Source: an uncultured Collinsella sp. | GTDB taxonomy: Bacteria; Actinomycetota; Coriobacteriia; Coriobacteriales; Coriobacteriaceae | DNA length: 9,356 bases | Assembly (NCBI GenBank): GCA_900546825.1 | Contig: UREE01000073.1 | Coordinates: forward strand, 1-9,356 | Reading direction: 5' to 3' | Shown here: one piece after another, positions 6,336 through 9,356 of the stretch | Layout: each line of letters opens with the position of its first letter | Position numbering within the stretch: position 1 is the stretch's first letter | Notes under the pieces: generated by a model | The model's input: the letters and a program-made list of their open reading frames with translations, nothing else | Told to the model about the DNA's origin: nothing | The model's database searches: none | Translations under genes and position numbers: made by a program

Positions 6336-7019
6336 TTAGATGCCGGCGATTGCGAAGTTGAGCATCTGCTCAGCGAGCGGATACACGGTAACGTCGAAAT
6401 AGCGGCCGATCACATCGATGCCGGTCCACATGGGCAGCAGGTACAGCACTAGGATGAGGATGGGCATAGCGTATTGCTGCAGGTGGTAGTAGTTGGTCAG
6501 CGCCTTGCCTTTAAGGAACGGCACGATGATAGACGAGCCGTCAAGCGGCGGAATCGGAATAAGGTTAAAGAACGCAAGCGACAGGTTAACCACGATAAAC
6601 GTGGCGCCGAAGTTCATGATTTGAGACGCCACAGCAAAGGACATGCTGGCGTAGAGGTTGCCATAGGCCAGGTGCATGAGGGCTGCAGCCAGGCACGCGA
6701 GCGCGATATTCGATGCGGGGCCGGCCGCGCTCACCAGGACCTCGTCGCGCTTGGGGTGCTTGAGGTTGTTGAGGTAGACGGGCACGGGCTTGGCGAAGGC
6801 AAACACCGGGCCACCGGCGGCGAGCATGAGCAGCGGCAGGATGATAGTGCCAAACGGATCGATATGGTTGAGCGGGTTGAGTGACACGCGGCCGCGCGAA
6901 CGGGCTGTCTTATCGCCGAGTGCCCAGGCCGCGGCGGCGTGCGCACTTTCGTGGATGACGATGCCCACGATGACGGCGACGGCGCTGGCGAGCAGGTTCA
7001 TGATGTAGCTGCTGGACAT
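6336..7019 (-). CDS. Site-2 protease family (M50) membrane metalloprotease
   Basis: The 227-residue, very hydrophobic protein is a member of the M50 zinc metalloprotease family, which cuts substrates inside or near the membrane. The zinc-binding motif HESAH (HExxH) is at residues 23-27 in the first membrane segment. The second motif FFNLIPIPPLDGSSI puts Asp160 in the NxxPxPxLDG position expected to be the third zinc ligand. Further membrane segments are likely at about 55-75, 95-118, 125-160 and 183-200. There is no PDZ domain, so it resembles the short SpoIVFB/YwhC-like branch rather than RseP. A gene of this type often sits upstream of scpA in Gram-positives. The ATG follows AGGGGAG (7024-7030), which overlaps the stop of the preceding small gene. 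The substrate cannot be told from sequence. Confidence 0.94.
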   Translation of the reverse strand: MSSSYIMNLLASAVAVIVGIVIHESAHAAAAWALGDKTARSRGRVSLNPLNHIDPFGTIILPLLMLAAGGPVFAFAKPVPVYLNNLKHPKRDEVLVSAAGPASNIALACLAAALMHLAYGNLYASMSFAVASQIMNFGATFIVVNLSLAFFNLIPIPPLDGSSIIVPFLKGKALTNYYHLQQYAMPILILVLYLLPMWTGIDVIGRYFDVTVYPLAEQMLNFAIAGI

Positions 7020-7023
7020 GGCG

Positions 7024-7031
7024 CTCCCCTA
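7024..7031 (-). promoter_or_regulatory. Ribosome binding site of the M50 gene overlapping the small-protein stop
   Basis: TAGGGGAG contains the stop codon of the 98-residue protein and a purine-rich site 4 bases before the M50 ATG at 7019. Confidence 0.6.
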
Positions 7032-7325
7032 GCGGACGCGGCGCGAGGCGCGCGTGAGCAGGTAGTCAGCTACAAACAGGATGACGGCCACGATGGCGTA
7101 ATCCAAGCGGAAAACGCCGCCAAAGGGTGAGGTGATGACGCCGTAGCCGGCGATGGCGCTCGGCAGCGCGCGAGAAAGCTCAACGACAAAGCCGACAATC
7201 TGCAGCTTGGCGGTCAGGCCGCTAAAGCACAGCAGCACGGTCATCGCGCTCATAAAGATGCCGCAGATGCGACAGGCGATGGCGATGACGCTCATCGCCA
7301 CGGCAGCGGCCTTACGAGAATTCAC
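7029..7325 (-). CDS. Small membrane protein of unknown function (98 aa)
   Basis: I do not recognise this protein. The chosen GTG start at 7325 overlaps the end of the ABC-F gene by 14 bases and has GAGGAG (7333-7338) 7 bases upstream, still inside that gene. The 98-residue product has hydrophobic stretches at about 8-36, 42-60 and 72-90, so two or three membrane passes are likely. It has a CRIC pair at Cys18/Cys21 and ends in a basic tail, TRASRRVR. The segment PFGGVFRLDYAIV faintly recalls the end of YggT-family proteins, but the N-terminal half does not fit, so I make no assignment. An internal ATG at 7298 would give an 89-residue form. Its stop overlaps the ribosome site of the M50 gene, so it is translated as part of the same unit. 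That it is a real gene is supported by the ribosome site, the tight junctions and the coherent membrane-protein composition. Confidence 0.78.
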   Translation of the reverse strand: MNSRKAAAVAMSVIAIACRICGIFMSAMTVLLCFSGLTAKLQIVGFVVELSRALPSAIAGYGVITSPFGGVFRLDYAIVAVILFVADYLLTRASRRVR

Positions 7326-9345
7326 GCGCGGTCTCCTCTTCGATCTGGGTGGAAAGCTCCAGCCATTCGTCCTCGAGCTTGGGCAGTTCTTGCTTAAGGC
7401 CGTTATATTCCCCCAGCGCGGCATTGAACTTGTCCTGATCGGCATAAAGCTCTTCGCTCGCCATCAATTCCATAAGCTCGTCATAGCGGGCGCGCTTTTT
7501 GTCGAGCTCGGCCTCGATCTTCTTGAGCTGGTTGCGCACGCCCTTGAGCTTTTTGTTGAGCGCGGCGCGGGCCTGGGCCTCGGCGCGCTTTTGCTCCTTG
7601 GTCTTTTTGCCCTCGGCCGGCTTGGGGGCCGCGGCGGGACTGCTGGTCTGGGCCGCGGTGACCTTAGCGGACTTGGTCGCGGCCGGTGCGCTCTCCGTGG
7701 ACGCCTCGGCGGCGGCGCGGGCTGCGAGGTCCTCGCGCTTGTAGAGGTAGTAGTCGTAGTCGCCGTCGTAGACCGTGACCTTGCCATCGCGGATGTCAAT
7801 GATGCGGTTGGCCACAGCGCGTACCAGGTGCTCGTCGTGGCTGATCAGCACGATGGTGCCGGGGAAGTTTTGCAGGGCGTTCTCGAGCATGTCTACCGAG
7901 TCGATGTCCAGGTGGTTGGTGGGCTCGTCCAGGCACAGGAGCGCCTCGGGGGCCACGAGCATCTTGGCAAGCGCCAGACGCGCCTTTTCGCCGCCGGAGA
8001 GGACACGGACCTGCTTCTCGATGGAGTCGTTGTCGCTAAATAGGAAGGCGCCCAGCAGGCTGCGCTGCTGCGGCACGGTCCACTTGGGCGTGACGGTGTC
8101 GATCTCTTGCAGGACGGTGTTGGACTCGGTCATGCCCTCGAGCGCGTGCTGGGCGTAGTAGGCCACACCCACGTTGGTGCCCAGGTCGCGGGTGCCGGTG
8201 GTGGGCGGTTCCAGGCCGGCGAGGATCTTCATGAGGGTGGACTTGCCGGCGCCGTTGGGGCCGACGAGCGCCACATGCTCGCCGCGGTAGAGCTTGAGGT
8301 CGATGTCACTGTAGATGTGCTTGTCGCCGTATGACTTGGAGACGCCCTCGAGGCCCACGACCATATCGCCCGAGCGCGGCGGGTCGGGGAACTTAAAGTC
8401 GATATGCTTGTGGCCCTCGGGCAGGATGACGAGCTCCTTCTTGATCTGCTCGATCTTGCGGATACGCTCCTGGGCCTGGGCGGCCTTGGTGGGCTTGTAG
8501 CGGAACTTATCGACGAAGACCTGCATGTGGGCGATGTCGCGCTCCTGGGCGGCACGCTTGGCGCGCATCTGCTCAAGGTTGTCCTCGCGCTGCTTGAGGT
8601 AGCTGCTGTAGTTGCCGGTGTAGGTGGTCACGCGGCGGTTCTCGAGCGCGGCGACGTGGTCGACGCAGGCGTCCATGAAGGCGCGGTCGTGGCTGACGAT
8701 GAGGACGGCGCCGTCGTAGCTGGCGATAAAGCCGCGCAGCCACTGGACACTCTCGAGATCCAGGTGGTTGGTGGGCTCGTCCAGGAGCAGCAGGTCGGGG
8801 TGGCGCAGGAAAAGCTTGGCGAGCGCGATGCGCATCTGCCAGCCGCCGGAAAACTCGGAGCAGGGACGCTCAAAGTCGGTGACCTTAAAGCCCAGACCGG
8901 ACAGGATTTTGCGGGCGTTGCTTTCGAGCTCGTAGCCGCCTAGGTGCTCAAAGCGGTCCTGGACCTGGCCGTATTCGTTCAGGAGTGCGTCGACGTCCTT
9001 GCCCTGCTCGGAGAGCTCGGTGATTTGTGCCTGAAGCTCGTTGGCGCGCTCGCCCATGCGGCGGATTTCCTTAGCGGCCGCCATGACCTCGGCGAGGATG
9101 GTGGTGTCCTTATGCTCCAGGTTGGTTTCCTGCTCTAGGTAGCCCACCTGGCAGTCCTTGGCGTACTGGACCTGGCCGGCGTCGGGGCTGTCGATGCCCA
9201 TGATGATCTTGAGCATGGTGGTTTTACCGGCGCCGTTGGGACCCACGAGGGCGAAACGCTCGCCGGGGTTGATCTGGAAGGACGCGCCGCTAAAGAGGAC
9301 GCGTGCGCCGAAGCTTTTTTCGATCTTGTCGACCAGGAGGATCAT
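7312..9345 (-). CDS. ABC-F family ATP-binding protein (duplicated ATPase, ribosome-associated type)
   Basis: The 677-residue protein has two ABC ATPase domains and no membrane domain, the layout of ABC-F proteins, which bind the ribosomal E site and act in translation. Domain 1 has Walker A GPNGAGKTT (35-43), signature FSGGW (165-169), Walker B with LLLLDEPTNHLD (185-196, catalytic Glu190) and switch His219. A charged linker at about 237-320 includes the family-typical YKPTKAAQAQERIRKIEQI and corresponds to the tRNA-contacting arm. Domain 2 has GPNGAGKST (362-370), LSGGE (449-453), LLCLDEPTNHLD (469-480, Glu474) and His503. An Ala/Pro/Lys-rich spacer (540-590) leads to a C-terminal coiled coil (590-675), as in Uup and related types. 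The ATG sits 11 bases from the window edge, preceded by AAGGCGG at 4 bases' spacing. It could be a housekeeping translation factor or, less likely, an antibiotic-resistance ABC-F. The subfamily is not resolved. Confidence 0.96.
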   Translation of the reverse strand: MILLVDKIEKSFGARVLFSGASFQINPGERFALVGPNGAGKTTMLKIIMGIDSPDAGQVQYAKDCQVGYLEQETNLEHKDTTILAEVMAAAKEIRRMGERANELQAQITELSEQGKDVDALLNEYGQVQDRFEHLGGYELESNARKILSGLGFKVTDFERPCSEFSGGWQMRIALAKLFLRHPDLLLLDEPTNHLDLESVQWLRGFIASYDGAVLIVSHDRAFMDACVDHVAALENRRVTTYTGNYSSYLKQREDNLEQMRAKRAAQERDIAHMQVFVDKFRYKPTKAAQAQERIRKIEQIKKELVILPEGHKHIDFKFPDPPRSGDMVVGLEGVSKSYGDKHIYSDIDLKLYRGEHVALVGPNGAGKSTLMKILAGLEPPTTGTRDLGTNVGVAYYAQHALEGMTESNTVLQEIDTVTPKWTVPQQRSLLGAFLFSDNDSIEKQVRVLSGGEKARLALAKMLVAPEALLCLDEPTNHLDIDSVDMLENALQNFPGTIVLISHDEHLVRAVANRIIDIRDGKVTVYDGDYDYYLYKREDLAARAAAEASTESAPAATKSAKVTAAQTSSPAAAPKPAEGKKTKEQKRAEAQARAALNKKLKGVRNQLKKIEAELDKKRARYDELMELMASEELYADQDKFNAALGEYNGLKQELPKLEDEWLELSTQIEEETAREFS
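7333..7338 (-). promoter_or_regulatory. Ribosome binding site for the GTG start of the small membrane protein
   Basis: GAGGAG lies 7 bases before GTG 7325, within codons for the C-terminal glutamates of the ABC-F protein. It is the main reason for choosing this start. Confidence 0.6.
7907..7933. repeat. 27-base direct repeat, copy 1 (second ATPase domain of ABC-F)
   Basis: This stretch is identical to 8759-8785. Both encode the DEPTNHLD Walker B/D-loop segment of the two ATPase domains, so the repeat is explained by the internal duplication of the protein plus shared codon choice. Confidence 0.8.
8759..8785. repeat. 27-base direct repeat, copy 2 (first ATPase domain of ABC-F)
   Basis: Exact match to 7907-7933, about 850 bases apart. 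It is coding sequence for the Walker B region of the first ATPase domain and not a mobile or regulatory repeat. Confidence 0.8.
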
Positions 9346-9356
9346 GGTGCCGCCTT

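Noticed and set aside
7326..7445. Longer N-terminus of the small membrane protein
   Set aside because: The added 40 residues overlap the ABC-F coding region, are polar and shadow-like, and the ribosome site fits GTG 7325.
7153..8043. 296-codon open frame on the plus strand with a leucine/glycine-rich hydrophobic stretch
   Set aside because: It looks membrane-like only because it is the complement of the Lys/Glu/Ala-rich coiled coil and linker of the ABC-F protein.
7907..8785. 27-base direct repeat as a mobile or recombination element
   Set aside because: Both copies are in-frame coding sequence for the same Walker B motif of the two ATPase domains of one protein.

Overview
The window is one densely packed block of genes, all on the minus strand, from a high-GC bacterium. 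The order, read 5'->3' on the minus strand, is: ABC-F ATPase, small membrane protein, M50 metalloprotease, scpA, scpB, rluB-type pseudouridine synthase, cmk, plsC-type acyltransferase, ispH, and a DUF512 radical SAM protein that runs off the left edge. From general knowledge, the run scpA-scpB-rluB-cmk-plsC-ispH is a chromosomal housekeeping cluster of Gram-positive bacteria. With the high GC content and these protein sequences, I infer an actinobacterium of the class Coriobacteriia, close to Collinsella. That placement rests on recognition, not on a database search.

Region by region. 7312-9345 encodes a two-ATPase ABC-F protein of the ribosome-associated type. 7029-7325 encodes an unrecognised 98-residue membrane protein whose GTG start overlaps the end of the ABC-F gene. 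6336-7019 encodes a site-2-protease-like membrane metalloprotease. An 84-base gap with two small hairpins follows (6252-6335). 5439-6251 and 4699-5427 encode ScpA and ScpB, the non-SMC subunits of the bacterial condensin. 3747-4712 encodes a large-subunit rRNA pseudouridine synthase. After a 66-base gap come cytidylate kinase (2994-3680), a lysophosphatidate acyltransferase-like protein (2262-2990), IspH (1363-2259) and the DUF512 protein (1 to 1360, C-terminus cut off).

Junctions are very tight: 14-base overlaps at ABC-F/small protein and scpB/rluB, gaps of 9 and 11 bases at small protein/M50 and scpA/scpB, and gaps of 2-3 bases from cmk to the DUF512 gene. Several Shine-Dalgarno sequences lie inside the end of the upstream gene. 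I see no convincing promoter, Rho-independent terminator, RNA gene, CRISPR, insertion sequence or phage signal. The likeliest reading is one long co-transcribed unit serving chromosome segregation, ribosome maturation, nucleotide supply, phospholipid synthesis and isoprenoid synthesis.

I did not find a new defence or mobile system. The points most worth a second look are the HX4E (not HX4D) motif of the acyltransferase, the unrecognised small membrane protein, the functionally uncharacterised DUF512 enzyme beside ispH, and long acidic segments in both ScpA and ScpB.
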